A stretch of DNA of 54,790 bases, taken from Moorena producens 3L. Lineage in GTDB: Bacteria > Cyanobacteriota > Cyanobacteriia > Cyanobacteriales > Coleofasciculaceae. Position 1 is the first letter of the stretch. Every line of letters begins with the position of its first letter. Of this stretch, positions 23,794 through 33,065 are shown in pieces. The stretch spans positions 21,960 to 76,749 of the forward strand of contig NZ_GL890829.1 in the NCBI RefSeq assembly GCF_000211815.1. Direction: 5' to 3'. The position numbers were made by a program, and so were the translations under genes. Below the pieces are notes generated by a model. The model saw only the letters and a list, made by a program, of their open reading frames with translations. It searched no databases and had not been told where the DNA came from.

Positions 23794-24375
23794 ATGGCTT
23801 ATTTCTGGTTCAAGGCGTTTCACTTCATTGGTGTAGTGGTTTGGTTTGCCGGTCTGTTTTATCTAGTGCGTCTGTTTGTCTATCATGCAGAGGCTTCACA
23901 GGAGCCGGAACCTGCCCAAACCATTCTCAAAAATCAGTATGAGATTATGGAAAAACGTCTCTATCACATAATTACTACCCCAGGTATGGTGGTAACGGTA
24001 GCGATGGCAATTGGTTTACTGGTCACAGAACCAGAAGTGCTCAAGCAAGGTTGGTTACATATCAAGCTGGCTTTTGTAGCCCTTTTACTGGTCTATCATT
24101 TCTATTGCGGTAGGATTATGGGACAGCTGGCTGCCAATCAATGCAGTTGGACTGGTCAGCAGTTCCGTGCTCTCAATGAGGCACCTACTGTCTTACTGAT
24201 GGTAATTGTTTTACTGGCAGTGTTTAAGAACAGTTTGCCTACAGATATTACGTCTTGGTTAATTCTTGCGATGATTATAGCAATGGCTGCCTCAATTCAG
24301 TTGTATGCCAAAAAGCGGAAGCGGGACAAAGAGAAAAGCTTGGCTACCACGTCCCAAGCAGAGCCTCAGCTTTGA
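23794..24375 (+). CDS. hemJ: Protoporphyrinogen IX oxidase HemJ
   Basis: Integral membrane enzyme that oxidises protoporphyrinogen IX to protoporphyrin IX, the last common step to haem and chlorophyll in most cyanobacteria. 193 residues with four or five predicted membrane helices. The conserved His is in FHFIGVVVWFAGLFYLVRLFVYH, with further family blocks YHIITTPGM, GWLHIKLAFV and FRALNEAPTVLLM. Length and motifs fit the Slr1790/HemJ family (UPF0093). The C-terminus is a basic cytosolic tail. Confidence 0.93.
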   Translation: MAYFWFKAFHFIGVVVWFAGLFYLVRLFVYHAEASQEPEPAQTILKNQYEIMEKRLYHIITTPGMVVTVAMAIGLLVTEPEVLKQGWLHIKLAFVALLLVYHFYCGRIMGQLAANQCSWTGQQFRALNEAPTVLLMVIVLLAVFKNSLPTDITSWLILAMIIAMAASIQLYAKKRKRDKEKSLATTSQAEPQL

Positions 24376-24410
24376 TTATCAGCTTTGATTAATAGTCATT
24401 GGGGACCGAT

Positions 24411-24430
24411 GTTAGTCCCCACAGGAAAGT
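24411..24430 (+). terminator. Hairpin after hemJ
   Basis: GGGGAC and GTCCCC pair across an 8-base loop about 35 bases past the hemJ stop. No clear T-run follows. Confidence 0.4.
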
Positions 24431-24580
24431 ATAATAAGGGCTTAATGTTTTTGCCCTGGAAGTTTACCGTTAACCGTTGACGTGAACTGCATCGGCTGGG
24501 TCACATGTTTTGTTTATTTTTACCGACTTAACTTATCAACCACCATTAACAAACAATCCATAACATCTTAAAGTTGCCTT

Positions 24581-24928
24581 ATGTCCGCTATACCACTTAA
24601 ATTAAATCTTAATGATGGTTCGGTGTCTTTTCCATTCACCGCCGATGCTGCCAAAAAATTGCAACGTCAGCTTTACCAACTGATGCAGAGTCTGAAAGCT
24701 GCTGCTCAGGTATCTAGTGGTGGTAGACCCAAGCCTCAACAACCGATGGAGTACCAATTTACTGGGGATGTCTTTCTTGAGATTTTCTGCAATCCCAATA
24801 TCTATCCTTCTCCGTTTGCTGCTAAAGTCTTAATTACCCTCAGAGATGATCGCATCCGCTTGAGTACGGAAGCTGAACTGACTCGTGTAGTAGAAGATGT
24901 TAACCTGTATTTGGAACAAGTCAGCTGA
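24581..24928 (+). CDS. Conserved hypothetical protein
   Basis: 115 residues with no recognised domain. The N-terminal half (MSAIPLKLNLNDGSVSFPFTADAAKKLQRQLYQLMQSLKAAAQ) has an amphipathic helix. A Gly/Pro/Gln linker (about 46-55) follows, then a beta-rich half (EYQFTGDVFLEIFCNPNIYPSPFAAKVLITLRDDRIRLSTEAELTRVVEDVNLYL). No signal peptide or membrane segment. It lies between hemJ and the coiled-coil protein, all on the same strand. Looks like a small soluble cyanobacterial protein; function unknown. Confidence 0.7.
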   Translation: MSAIPLKLNLNDGSVSFPFTADAAKKLQRQLYQLMQSLKAAAQVSSGGRPKPQQPMEYQFTGDVFLEIFCNPNIYPSPFAAKVLITLRDDRIRLSTEAELTRVVEDVNLYLEQVS

Positions 24929-25146
24929 AGGCTGGGGTGTCATTTCCAGCAATTGTTGTCCCGTGACATCCTGCCTAATGTCTCTCAAGAAACTAAGGTC
25001 AGAGGCAACAGGTGGGATAGGGGCAACAGACGGAGATGGTGAAGATGGGGAAGAATTTGTTAACCGTTTCGGCTCTTCCATAGCAGATGCACTGCACGTC
25101 CGTGGGACGTCCTTAAGAAAAAATTTATGGTAAATCGTTAGTATAA

Positions 25147-25539
25147 ATGAACTCCAACAATCTCCTGGAATTACTGCAAACTGGGTTTCGCGCCTCCTTG
25201 GGGGCAACAGCCTCTTTCGTTGAAACCCTGCAAGACCCTCAAAAGCGTGAAGAAAGTCTGGCTCAGTTTCAGTCAGATTTCAATCAACAGGTGACTGAGT
25301 GGGCGGAAAAAGGAGAGACTACTGAACTTGAAGCCCGACGTTTTATTGAGCAGATGTGGAATCAACCAGGTAATCCCGTGGGTACACCGACAACTGGTAC
25401 CTCCAGTGATCCTGCTGCAGCATCATCTAGCAATCCTGTTCAGTCCAATGCACAGGATGATATTGAGGAACTGACAACACAACTTGCTGATCTTCGTAAG
25501 GAGTTAGAGGAATTGCGTAAATCAGACAGTAATAGTTAG
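25147..25539 (+). CDS. Small coiled-coil protein, phasin-like layout
   Basis: 130 residues. Residues 1-75 are helical (LLELLQTGFRASLGATASFVETLQDPQKREESLAQFQSDFNQQVTEWAEKGETTELEARRFIEQMW). An Asn/Ser/Thr/Pro-rich linker (76-105) and a C-terminal coiled coil (DDIEELTTQLADLRKELEELRK) follow. The arrangement resembles phasin-like and other granule or scaffold-associated proteins, but I recognise no specific family. Independent of the gene at 24581 (218-base gap). Confidence 0.65.
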   Translation: MNSNNLLELLQTGFRASLGATASFVETLQDPQKREESLAQFQSDFNQQVTEWAEKGETTELEARRFIEQMWNQPGNPVGTPTTGTSSDPAAASSSNPVQSNAQDDIEELTTQLADLRKELEELRKSDSNS

Positions 25540-25925
25540 ATTGAAATAGTTAGATTGACACGGAGCGTGAAAAAACTCAGGTCTGAGTGGGAGACTAAAG
25601 TGGGAGACTAATAGCCTAGAAATCAACCACGGGAAACAGAAACTCCGCTCAATCTCTGACATTTCTGTTCCCATCTAATGGATTTACCCACTCAGGGCTG
25701 AGATACCATCAACTCAAGGCTTTTGATTACAAATGGCAGCTTTGTTACTCCCCAACACTATTCCCTGAAGTTTGCTGATATATACTCAACCGCTGACGGT
25801 TGCCCAACCCATCTAGTAAGTCACTATAGCCTTTATCGGTGGCATTGATGGGGTTTTGTTAGTTACCTACTCGATCGCACTTTTTTGTCTTAGGATCAGC
25901 TTCTATGCCGTTTGACTGAGGTCGC
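25540..25925. other. Spacer with a long-range RNA-like fold
   Basis: About 385 bases without a gene. The left third is a candidate structured RNA (25576-25702); the remainder shows nothing specific. Confidence 0.5.
25576..25702. ncRNA. Candidate structured RNA, 127 nt
   Basis: The outer stem pairs 25576-25591 (CTCAG..CTGAGTGGG) with 25687-25702 (CCCACTCAG..CTGAG), 14 pairs around a 2x2 internal loop. A second stem inside pairs GGGAAACAGAAA (about 25634) with TTTCTGTTCCC (about 25665). A direct repeat 'gtgggagacta' is unpaired. I cannot match it to a known family; it could be a small RNA or another repeat. Confidence 0.4.
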
Positions 25926-26168
25926 TTAGTCATTTTCCCATTTTTGAGAACCGATCAGGTCAGCAATACGGTCTCTTAGCAGGAATTCGCACTGCTCTAG
26001 CTCACACTCCACACACAGCCATTCTCGAGCTGGAATATATTGGCAAAGAACGTAAATGGGCTGTTGACGACTGACAAATCCTTTATCCACTAAGCGACGT
26101 GCTTCGTCTTGGATCACATCGATTGAATAACGGATAGAAGGGGTAGATGGCACTGTGTTAACACTCAT
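25926..26168 (-). CDS. DUF4327 family protein
   Basis: 80 residues. YSIDVIQDEARRLVDKGFVSRQQPIYVLCQYIPAREWLCVECELEQCEFLLRDRIADLIGSQKWEND corresponds to the cyanobacterial DUF4327 family. No function is known. Three conserved Cys (VLCQY, WLCVECE) are notable and could bind metal. Standalone gene on the minus strand. Confidence 0.75.
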   Translation of the reverse strand: MSVNTVPSTPSIRYSIDVIQDEARRLVDKGFVSRQQPIYVLCQYIPAREWLCVECELEQCEFLLRDRIADLIGSQKWEND

Positions 26169-26989
26169 GGATATCTTATCAGCTTGATCTAAAAAACGGG
26201 GATACGATTATATTAATCCAAATTTACTTACTGTGAAATAAAATTATTTCAGTATAAGAAGTTACCATTGACCAAGATTTGTTGATAAGGATCTTCCAAT
26301 ACTTTGGGCAAGTTGTCAAAGTCTAACCCATGGACAGCTAAAATGCCTACTGGGTTATGACTGAGCCATTGGTCATTGGCTGTAGGAGCTACCTTTCTCT
26401 CAAACCCCCTGTCTCTCTAAGGACTACCTGGCTGCCAAACCCGTCTGACCACCCCCAGATACCATTGGTTAAGTAATCAGAATATGGGATATATTTTATT
26501 GGCTGTTTGTTAAATAAAGCTTAAATCCTTGCTTAGGGTGGGATAGGGGGCGAGTACTGTGAAAGCTGATCAAGTCTCTCTTTATGCAAAGCGCGAGTGG
26601 GGGAAACCCCCATGAGCGCACCGGTAGTCGCTCATGGGGTGGCCTCCTTTGACCGCGCTACCTCGCTGCATCGCTTTAACAGAGCTGTCCGCCTTAACCC
26701 ACCCATATTCATTACTCTAGCTGTCTTAAGATTTACTTTATAAATAGTCTCTTAATAATCCGGGGATGGGGGATAGGAGTACAGCTGGAATTATCGGTGG
26801 TTTTCTATATTGGATTGGTGATTTTGTCAACTCCTATTACTTGACCAGGGCTATATGCTTCTGTTATACTAGTGGTTATTTTAAAATGTCTAATTACTAT
26901 AGGTTTTGGAGTAGTTCATCTTCATCTTGTCCTCTGCTCAAGCTGTAGAGGGGCAAATTGGCAAAAATTATCTTAAAACTCCCTAAAAA
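26169..26989. other. Intergenic region with one GC-rich element
   Basis: About 820 bases. It holds GC-rich element copy F (26579-26675) and otherwise non-coding AT-rich sequence. The open frame near 26766-26948 has no family features. Confidence 0.6.
26579..26675. repeat. GC-rich palindromic element F
   Basis: Begins tctttatgcaaagcgcgagtg and ends acctcgctgcatcgct. More diverged than copies A, B and E. Confidence 0.75.
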
Positions 26990-28750
26990 TTAAATAAATC
27001 TCACAAAAGTATCTATTGTTGAGCTTTCGGGTAACAATGCTTTAAGAGCGATCGCTTGAGCTGCTGGCATCTGCCCGTAAGAAAATACATATGGTGTTTC
27101 CGGTGGCAACTCTGGCAGGAACTGCTCTAACACATAAGGACTACCGTAAATCACGAGAGCTTGTAAATCCCCAGTTTTCAACAACATCTTAAGCCATGCC
27201 CTAGCTACTGCTGTCAATCCAGCACTACCCCGAAACGGGTTACCTCGGATAAATAGCTGTAGCAGAGTAGTTTTAGCACCAACAGGATTATCGACTACTT
27301 CCGAAGGTAGGGTCGTGTGACTATCAACCAGTTGGAGTTTGTAACCCAGCCTTCTTGGTAAAGCGACTGCTGGTGTATGCTGTCCCAAAAAGTCACAAGC
27401 TAAGAGATCATCGACCAAAATTAGATTACGTAACGGTTGATTACTGCTGCTGGGTATTGATGATAAAGCTAGAAAACCTCTAGTTATCTGGGAAGCCTGG
27501 AGAATATCGGCTACAGTCGTGATTGTGGTTGGTTGAGCTAGTTGCGAGAGCCAATTGGGGTTGGGTTGAAATGTTATCGGTTGTTGAGCTGGATCATCGT
27601 CTAAGCCCGACTCCAGGACAGGTTGTGAGAGGGGGTTTTGTAGAGATGCTATTTGTTGTGCAGTGGAGTGTTCGTCTAAACCCTCTCTTTGAGAGTGATA
27701 GCCCACTTTACGTTTTGCACGACTTATGCGCTCTACTGATGCCTGAATCCGCTGCCGTGAGATCCGTCCTTGTTCGACTGCTTGACAGACTGCCTCAATT
27801 GCTGTTTCGGGATTAACGGGCATCAAGAGAATATCAGCACCGGCTTCTACAGCCATGACTGTGGCTTCATCGGCACCATAGCGATTAGCAATTGCCCCCA
27901 TCACTAGAGCATCAGTCACAATCAGTCCTTCAAATCCCAAGTCTGTGCGCAACAGTTGAGTCAAAATTCGCTCAGAGAGGGTGGCGGGGTGTTGGTCATC
28001 CCAAGCTGTAATTAGGAGGTGAGCGGTCATGATGGCATCTACCCCAGCAGCGATCGCATTGGTAAAGGGAGGCAATTCAACCGTAGCTAGTCGCGGTGGT
28101 GAGTGGGGCAAGATTGGTAAATCCAGATGGGAATCTGTCGCGGTATCGCCATGACCGGGAAAATGCTTGGCAGTGGTTAAGACTGGATAGGGTCGGGTTC
28201 CTTCGATAAAAGCAGAAGCCAATTGGCTAACGATTTGAGGGTTATCACCAAACGACCGGACATTGATAACAGGATTTTGGGAATTGTTGTTGACATCAAC
28301 AACTGGTGCCAGGATCCAGTTAATCCCAATGGCCAACGCTTCAGTAGCGGTGATTTCTCCCATAGTACGGACATACTGCAAAGCTGGCTCAGGATCGTTT
28401 TGGGCAATGGCTCCCAGTGCCATCGGTGGGGGAAACCAGGTGGCACCGGCAAACCTTTGACCCACACCTTCTTCAATATCAGCAGCGATCAGTAAGGGAA
28501 TTTTTGCCCACTCTTGGAGTTGTTTCGACCTAAGGGCGAGTTCCACAGCACTCCCGCCTAGTAAAATAACACCCCCAATACCCAACTCTTGCAACCAACG
28601 CTGCAATTGCTGGGCTGGGGGTTCCCAAATCGGATACTGAATTTGGTGATCAAATAGGTAGCCGGATGCTCGAACCACTACCATTTGCGCCACCTGTTCT
28701 GCTAGGGAAAGGTTATTTAGATCAGGCAGTGACTTTGGGAGAGAATTCAA
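26990..28750 (-). CDS. Glycoside hydrolase family 3 protein (beta-N-acetylhexosaminidase-like)
   Basis: 586 residues. The N-terminal TIM-barrel of GH3 has AKHFPGHGDTATDSHLDLP (the NagZ-type KHFPGHG motif with its catalytic His/Asp loop) and the nucleophile segment VTDALVMGAI. Residues ~400-586 form a GH3 C-terminal-like domain. NagZ members cleave GlcNAc from muropeptides in wall recycling; that role is inferred. No clear signal peptide, so cytoplasmic. The start codon overlaps the rbfA stop by four bases (ATGA type), indicating co-transcription. Confidence 0.88.
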   Translation of the reverse strand: MNSLPKSLPDLNNLSLAEQVAQMVVVRASGYLFDHQIQYPIWEPPAQQLQRWLQELGIGGVILLGGSAVELALRSKQLQEWAKIPLLIAADIEEGVGQRFAGATWFPPPMALGAIAQNDPEPALQYVRTMGEITATEALAIGINWILAPVVDVNNNSQNPVINVRSFGDNPQIVSQLASAFIEGTRPYPVLTTAKHFPGHGDTATDSHLDLPILPHSPPRLATVELPPFTNAIAAGVDAIMTAHLLITAWDDQHPATLSERILTQLLRTDLGFEGLIVTDALVMGAIANRYGADEATVMAVEAGADILLMPVNPETAIEAVCQAVEQGRISRQRIQASVERISRAKRKVGYHSQREGLDEHSTAQQIASLQNPLSQPVLESGLDDDPAQQPITFQPNPNWLSQLAQPTTITTVADILQASQITRGFLALSSIPSSSNQPLRNLILVDDLLACDFLGQHTPAVALPRRLGYKLQLVDSHTTLPSEVVDNPVGAKTTLLQLFIRGNPFRGSAGLTAVARAWLKMLLKTGDLQALVIYGSPYVLEQFLPELPPETPYVFSYGQMPAAQAIALKALLPESSTIDTFVRFI

Positions 28751-29145
28751 GCTTGTGCTCCAGAAATATCGTCTTCGAGTTGCTTGCTCTGGCGTTCTTG
28801 AGAAAGCTGATTCAGTAAGTTCAGCATCTGATCGCCTCCTTCGAGACCACGGTCTTCAATAAACATCACCTCTGGTGTGCGGCGCAGGCGAATCCGCCGA
28901 CCTAGTTCTCGGCGGACATAACCTGTAGCTGATTTTAATCCAGCCATTGTTTTAGATCTTGCCTCATCAGTGCCATAGATGCTGACATAGATCTTAGCGT
29001 GCTGCAAGTCGCCAGAGACATCAACGTTGGTAATGCTAACCATCCCACTACCGACCCGGTCATCTTTGATATCGTTAAGCAACATTTGACTAACCTCCTG
29101 CTGAATTAGGGAGGAAACCCGAAAAACACGGCGATTTGTAGTCAT
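28747..29145 (-). CDS. rbfA: Ribosome-binding factor A
   Basis: 30S maturation and cold-adaptation factor. 132 residues with the KH-like RbfA fold: RRVFRVSSLIQQEVSQMLLNDIKDDRVGSGMVSITNVDVSGDLQHAKIYVSIYG and RRELGRRIRLRRTPEVMFIEDRGLEGGDQMLNLL. Length normal. Translationally coupled to the GH3 gene downstream, a pairing seen in cyanobacteria. Confidence 0.95.
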   Translation of the reverse strand: MTTNRRVFRVSSLIQQEVSQMLLNDIKDDRVGSGMVSITNVDVSGDLQHAKIYVSIYGTDEARSKTMAGLKSATGYVRRELGRRIRLRRTPEVMFIEDRGLEGGDQMLNLLNQLSQERQSKQLEDDISGAQA

Positions 29146-29190
29146 GACGTTCCCTTTGTTAAAGTATGGGCATCATCGAAAGCTGCGCGC

Positions 29191-29237
29191 ACCTAGTCTA
29201 AACCTAGTCTAAACCTAGTCTAAACCTAATCTAAACC
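29191..29237. repeat. Tandem 12-base repeat upstream of rbfA
   Basis: Four units of 'cctagtctaaa(c)' between rbfA and ycf33, running into the last codons of ycf33. Confidence 0.75.
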
Positions 29238-29434
29238 GGACTGAAGCCGAGCATGCCACGTAGGGTGAAAACCAAGAATAGAGAAACTCCCACGGCTATG
29301 CCAATTAATGCGATCGCAGTTAGGGGGCGGTTCAGTAGTGGTTTTACCAGCAAAAACAGGGAATAGAATATCCCTAGAGTAATACTGATTAGATAGCGTG
29401 GGTAACGAGATACATTTTTAAAAAAGTCTTCCAT
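29231..29434 (-). CDS. ycf33: Ycf33 / DUF751 family membrane protein
   Basis: 67 residues starting MEDFFKNVSRYPRYLISITLGIFYSLFLLVKPLLNRPLTAIALIG, with two membrane helices (about 17-34 and 41-60). The family is conserved in cyanobacteria and red-lineage plastids, function unknown. The frame extends upstream to 29488 but the Met at 29434 is the conserved start. Last few codons overlap a tandem repeat. Confidence 0.82.
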   Translation of the reverse strand: MEDFFKNVSRYPRYLISITLGIFYSLFLLVKPLLNRPLTAIALIGIAVGVSLFLVFTLRGMLGFSPV

Positions 29435-29488
29435 TATCCTATAAACTATTATCGTGCCATTTTTAATACGTAAGCATTCAGCTATCAA

Positions 29489-29789
29489 CCCTTAGCTATC
29501 ATGACTCATCAACAGGAGGTAGTAAACAAGCTGGGGGGTGCTGGTATCGCTGGTTGAAAATCCCTGTTCGTTTTACTCATCCGACCCCGTGTAGTTAAAG
29601 CGCTTGCTAGCTGATAGCTGATAGCTGACGGCTGATAGCTTACTTTAATACTGGTAGCACTTTTTTAGCTTCTTCCGTACTTATTCTGGTAATTTGTAAT
29701 AAACAATGCCAAAAAATTCCCCCCTCTTAGTAAGGGGGGGATTAAGGGGAGTTAGCACAGGATAACTAGGGGCTTTACCCTACAATCAT
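29489..29789. other. Spacer with 'gctgatagct' units
   Basis: About 300 bases; tandem 'tagctgatagctgacggctgatagct' near 29610-29640 and a 'ccccctcttagtaaggggggg' hairpin near 29721-29741 that could terminate clpC transcription (minus strand) or simply be a repeat. Confidence 0.5.
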
Positions 29790-32258
29790 TTACTCAACTC
29801 CTTGAGGCAAAAGCTCTCGGTTTTCCTTACGACTGACTTGTACCTTACCCTCTTCATTGACATCAACATAGGCAATATCTCCTTCCTTAATGCGACTGGA
29901 GAGAATTTCTTCTGCCAGCACATCCTCCAACAACCGCATGATTGCTCGACGTAATGGTCTGGCCCCGTAGCTGGGGTTGTAACCCTCTTCGATCAAACGG
30001 TCTTTGAACTTCTCGCTGACTTCTAGAGTAATGCCTTGTTCGTACAGACGACCAAACACTTCTTTTAACAGAATCTTGGCAATGTCCTTGACTTCTTCTT
30101 TGGTCAACTGACGGAAGACGATAATCTCATCTAAACGATTCAGAAACTCTGGGCGGAAGTACTGTTTAAGTTCTTCGTTGACTAGATTCCGAATTCGATT
30201 ATATTGGGATTCCGCTTGATTATCGCTGAACTCGAAGCCCAGTTGTCCGCCACCCTTTTCAATAACCTTGGAACCGATATTCGAGGTCATGATCAGCAGG
30301 GTGTTCTTAAAGTCTACCGTCCGACCCTTGGAGTCAGTCAACCTGCCATCCTCTAGGATTTGCAGTAGCATATTGAACACATCTGGGTGTGCCTTTTCAA
30401 TTTCATCGAACAGCACTACTGTGTAAGGACGACGACGCACTGCCTCAGTTAGTTGACCACCTTCGTTGTAGCCCACATATCCAGGAGGCGAACCTACCAA
30501 CTTACTAACGGTATGGCGCTCCATGTATTCGGACATATCTAGGCGCACCATGGCTTCTTCAGACCCGAAGAAGTAAGCTGCCAAAGACTTAGCTAATTCT
30601 GTCTTACCGACCCCTGTAGGTCCAGAGAATACAAAACTGGCAATAGGACGGTTGGGATTCTTTAAGCCTACCCTTGCTCGACGAATTGCTCGGGAAACGG
30701 CTTTAACCGCATCTTCCTGACCAATCAGGCGCTGATGCAGGGTATCTTCCATGTGAAGTAGTTTCTCTGACTCTGATTCAGTCAGTTTTTGTACCGGCAC
30801 ACCAGTCCAAGAGGCAACAATGTGAGCAATGTCCTCTTCATCTACAATTGGGCTTTCATCAGTACCCCGAGATTCGCTCTTCTTGCTTTGGGCAATTGAG
30901 CGAATTTCCGCCTTTATTTCCATTTCGCGATCGCGCAGTTCCCCAGCTCGATCAAAGTCCTGGGAGCGTACCGCATCATCTTTTTCTTTGAGGACCTGAC
31001 GCAGTTCTTTATCTAGCTCTTTTGCTGCTGGGGGCAACTGGGAGTTAATCAAACGCACTCGGCTTCCTGCTTCATCGATCAGGTCAATGGCCTTATCTGG
31101 CAGGTAACGGTCGGAAATATAACGGTCTGAGAGGTTTGCTGCTGCTTCGAGAGCCTCATCGGAAATTTTCAATTTGTGGTGTTGCTCGTAGCGCTCCCGC
31201 AAGCCGTATAGAATCTCAATAGTTTCTTCTACTGACGGTTCACCGACCATTACTGGTTGGAAACGACGTTCTAGGGCTGCATCCCGCTCAATGTGTTTGC
31301 GGTACTCATCCAAAGTTGTCGCTCCAATGCACTGCAATTCTCCCCTTGCTAAGGCTGGTTTGAGGATATTTGCCGCATCAATTGCCCCTTCAGCTGCACC
31401 TGCACCAATCAGGGTATGAACCTCGTCAATCACCAGGATTACGTTAGATGCCTGACGAATTTCATCCATAATTTTTTTCAGGCGTTCTTCAAACTCACCC
31501 CGGTATTTGGTTCCAGCAACCAGTAAGCCAATATCGAGGGTAACGACTCGCTTTTCTTCCAAAATGTCTGGAACATCATTGTTAGCGATTCGTTGGGCTA
31601 AGCCTTCTGCGATCGCAGTTTTTCCTACCCCTGGTTCTCCGATCAATACTGGGTTATTCTTGGTACGGCGTCCCAATATCTGGATTACCCGTTCTATTTC
31701 CTTTTCCCGTCCTACTACTGGATCTAGCTTGCCTTCACTAGCCATCTGGGTTAGGTTCGAGCCAAACTCATCGAGAGTAGGAGTCTTTGTACGACCTTGA
31801 GAGGCTCCTGCTGTGACTTCCGCCGTTTCACCCAACATTCTGATAACTTGGGTTCTGACTTTAGACAGGTCTACTCCTAGGTTTTCCAAAACCCTAGCCG
31901 CTACGCCTTCTCCCTCCCGTATTAGCCCAAGTAGCAGATGTTCTGTACCAATGTAGTTATGGCCTAGCTGGCGAGCCTCTTCTAGGGATAGCTCTAGAAC
32001 CCGCTTTGCTCTAGGGGTAAACGGGATTTCGACAGCAACGAAGCCGGAACCCCTGCCAATAATTTTCTCAACTTCAATCCGAGCGTCTTTGAGATTTACG
32101 CCCATAGATTTGAGGACCTTGGCAGCTACGCCAGTTCCTTCTCCAATCAAACCCAGGAGGATTTGCTCTGTGCCTACGAAATTATGACCTAGGCGACGTG
32201 CTTCTTCCTGAGCCAGCATGATCACCTTAATGGCTTTTTCTGTAAAGCGTTCAAACAT
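29790..32258 (-). CDS. clpC: ATP-dependent Clp protease ATP-binding subunit ClpC
   Basis: AAA+ unfoldase that feeds substrates to ClpP/ClpR. 822 residues. Two Clp-N repeats (about 1-145), AAA-1 with Walker A GEPGVGKTA (about 208) and Walker B VILVIDEVH, a UVR-containing middle domain (about 420-460), AAA-2 with GPTGVGKTEL (about 553), and a C-terminal D2-small domain ending in an acidic/basic tail. Length and domain order match cyanobacterial and plastid ClpC. Monocistronic; the convergent or divergent neighbours are spaced. Confidence 0.98.
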   Translation of the reverse strand: MFERFTEKAIKVIMLAQEEARRLGHNFVGTEQILLGLIGEGTGVAAKVLKSMGVNLKDARIEVEKIIGRGSGFVAVEIPFTPRAKRVLELSLEEARQLGHNYIGTEHLLLGLIREGEGVAARVLENLGVDLSKVRTQVIRMLGETAEVTAGASQGRTKTPTLDEFGSNLTQMASEGKLDPVVGREKEIERVIQILGRRTKNNPVLIGEPGVGKTAIAEGLAQRIANNDVPDILEEKRVVTLDIGLLVAGTKYRGEFEERLKKIMDEIRQASNVILVIDEVHTLIGAGAAEGAIDAANILKPALARGELQCIGATTLDEYRKHIERDAALERRFQPVMVGEPSVEETIEILYGLRERYEQHHKLKISDEALEAAANLSDRYISDRYLPDKAIDLIDEAGSRVRLINSQLPPAAKELDKELRQVLKEKDDAVRSQDFDRAGELRDREMEIKAEIRSIAQSKKSESRGTDESPIVDEEDIAHIVASWTGVPVQKLTESESEKLLHMEDTLHQRLIGQEDAVKAVSRAIRRARVGLKNPNRPIASFVFSGPTGVGKTELAKSLAAYFFGSEEAMVRLDMSEYMERHTVSKLVGSPPGYVGYNEGGQLTEAVRRRPYTVVLFDEIEKAHPDVFNMLLQILEDGRLTDSKGRTVDFKNTLLIMTSNIGSKVIEKGGGQLGFEFSDNQAESQYNRIRNLVNEELKQYFRPEFLNRLDEIIVFRQLTKEEVKDIAKILLKEVFGRLYEQGITLEVSEKFKDRLIEEGYNPSYGARPLRRAIMRLLEDVLAEEILSSRIKEGDIAYVDVNEEGKVQVSRKENRELLPQGVE

Positions 32259-32398
32259 GGCGTATTCCCATCACCTGTTGCATGCCCGTGTAAGCTGATT
32301 CTAGCACAGGTAAATCAGCCCACTGTTGATTTTTACACAACTCGCAGCAATTGAAACAGTTATTTACTTACTTCCCAGCCATTTCTGGCGATTAGCCA

Positions 32399-33001
32399 TT
32401 AACCAATTTCCAGGTCAATCTCTGCCAAGCGCTGTTTAATTTCCTCGTAACAATCGGCCATTGTTTTTTCAAATTCAGGGGTTTTCAGACCCCCTCGCCA
32501 TAGAATCAGAGCATCCTCCCCAGTGTCTTTGTAATAATTTCTACGTCGTCCAGCTTTAGTGAAGCCGAACTTTTGGTAAAGAGCCAGTGCTGCTTGATTA
32601 GATGGTTTCACCTCTAAGGTTGCCCACTTTAAATTACGCTGTTTAGCTTCCTTTAGCAAGGAATAAAGCAATAATTGACCCAAACCTTGACGTTGGTAGT
32701 CAGGATGCACTGCCAGAATGATAATATGGGCTTCCTCCAAAATTGACCAAAAACAACCTAAGCCTACCAGCCAATTGGGTAATGAGGTGATGGGAACACC
32801 TGTGCCTTCAAGCAAAGTTGGTTTTTTGCCCCCTTTTGGAGGAGCTTCCAAAGCCAACAACTGACTGTTGGGGCTATCCAACTCTCGCTCGTAACCCGAC
32901 CGAGTCCAAAGTCCACCAAAACACAGCTGATCTAGTGCCACTGCGGCACTTAGGTGCTCTGCTTTGAGGGGTTTAAGTTTTAAGACAGTCACAGCCTTCA
33001 A
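32399..33001 (-). CDS. rimI: Ribosomal protein S18-alanine N-acetyltransferase (RimI-like)
   Basis: GNAT-fold acetyltransferase. 200 residues with the acetyl-CoA loop VHPDYQRQGLGQLLLYSLLKEAKQRNLKWATLEVKPSNQAALALYQKFGFTKAGRRRNYY, closely matching RimI. It is longer than E. coli RimI because of an insert (about residues 45-75, PPKGGKKPTLLEG...) and a C-terminal extension. The precise substrate is an inference from family. Its 5' end faces lysA; the two upstream regions overlap. Confidence 0.82.
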   Translation of the reverse strand: MKAVTVLKLKPLKAEHLSAAVALDQLCFGGLWTRSGYERELDSPNSQLLALEAPPKGGKKPTLLEGTGVPITSLPNWLVGLGCFWSILEEAHIIILAVHPDYQRQGLGQLLLYSLLKEAKQRNLKWATLEVKPSNQAALALYQKFGFTKAGRRRNYYKDTGEDALILWRGGLKTPEFEKTMADCYEEIKQRLAEIDLEIG

Positions 33002-33065
33002 TTGTACACTGATTAACGAGACGCAAGTTCCAACTGTAAAGCAAAATCAGGAAAATAATTACATA

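Noticed and set aside
26766..26948. 60-codon open frame
   Set aside because: No family features, hydrophobic/serine-rich random text, AT-rich spacer, no convincing ribosome binding site.
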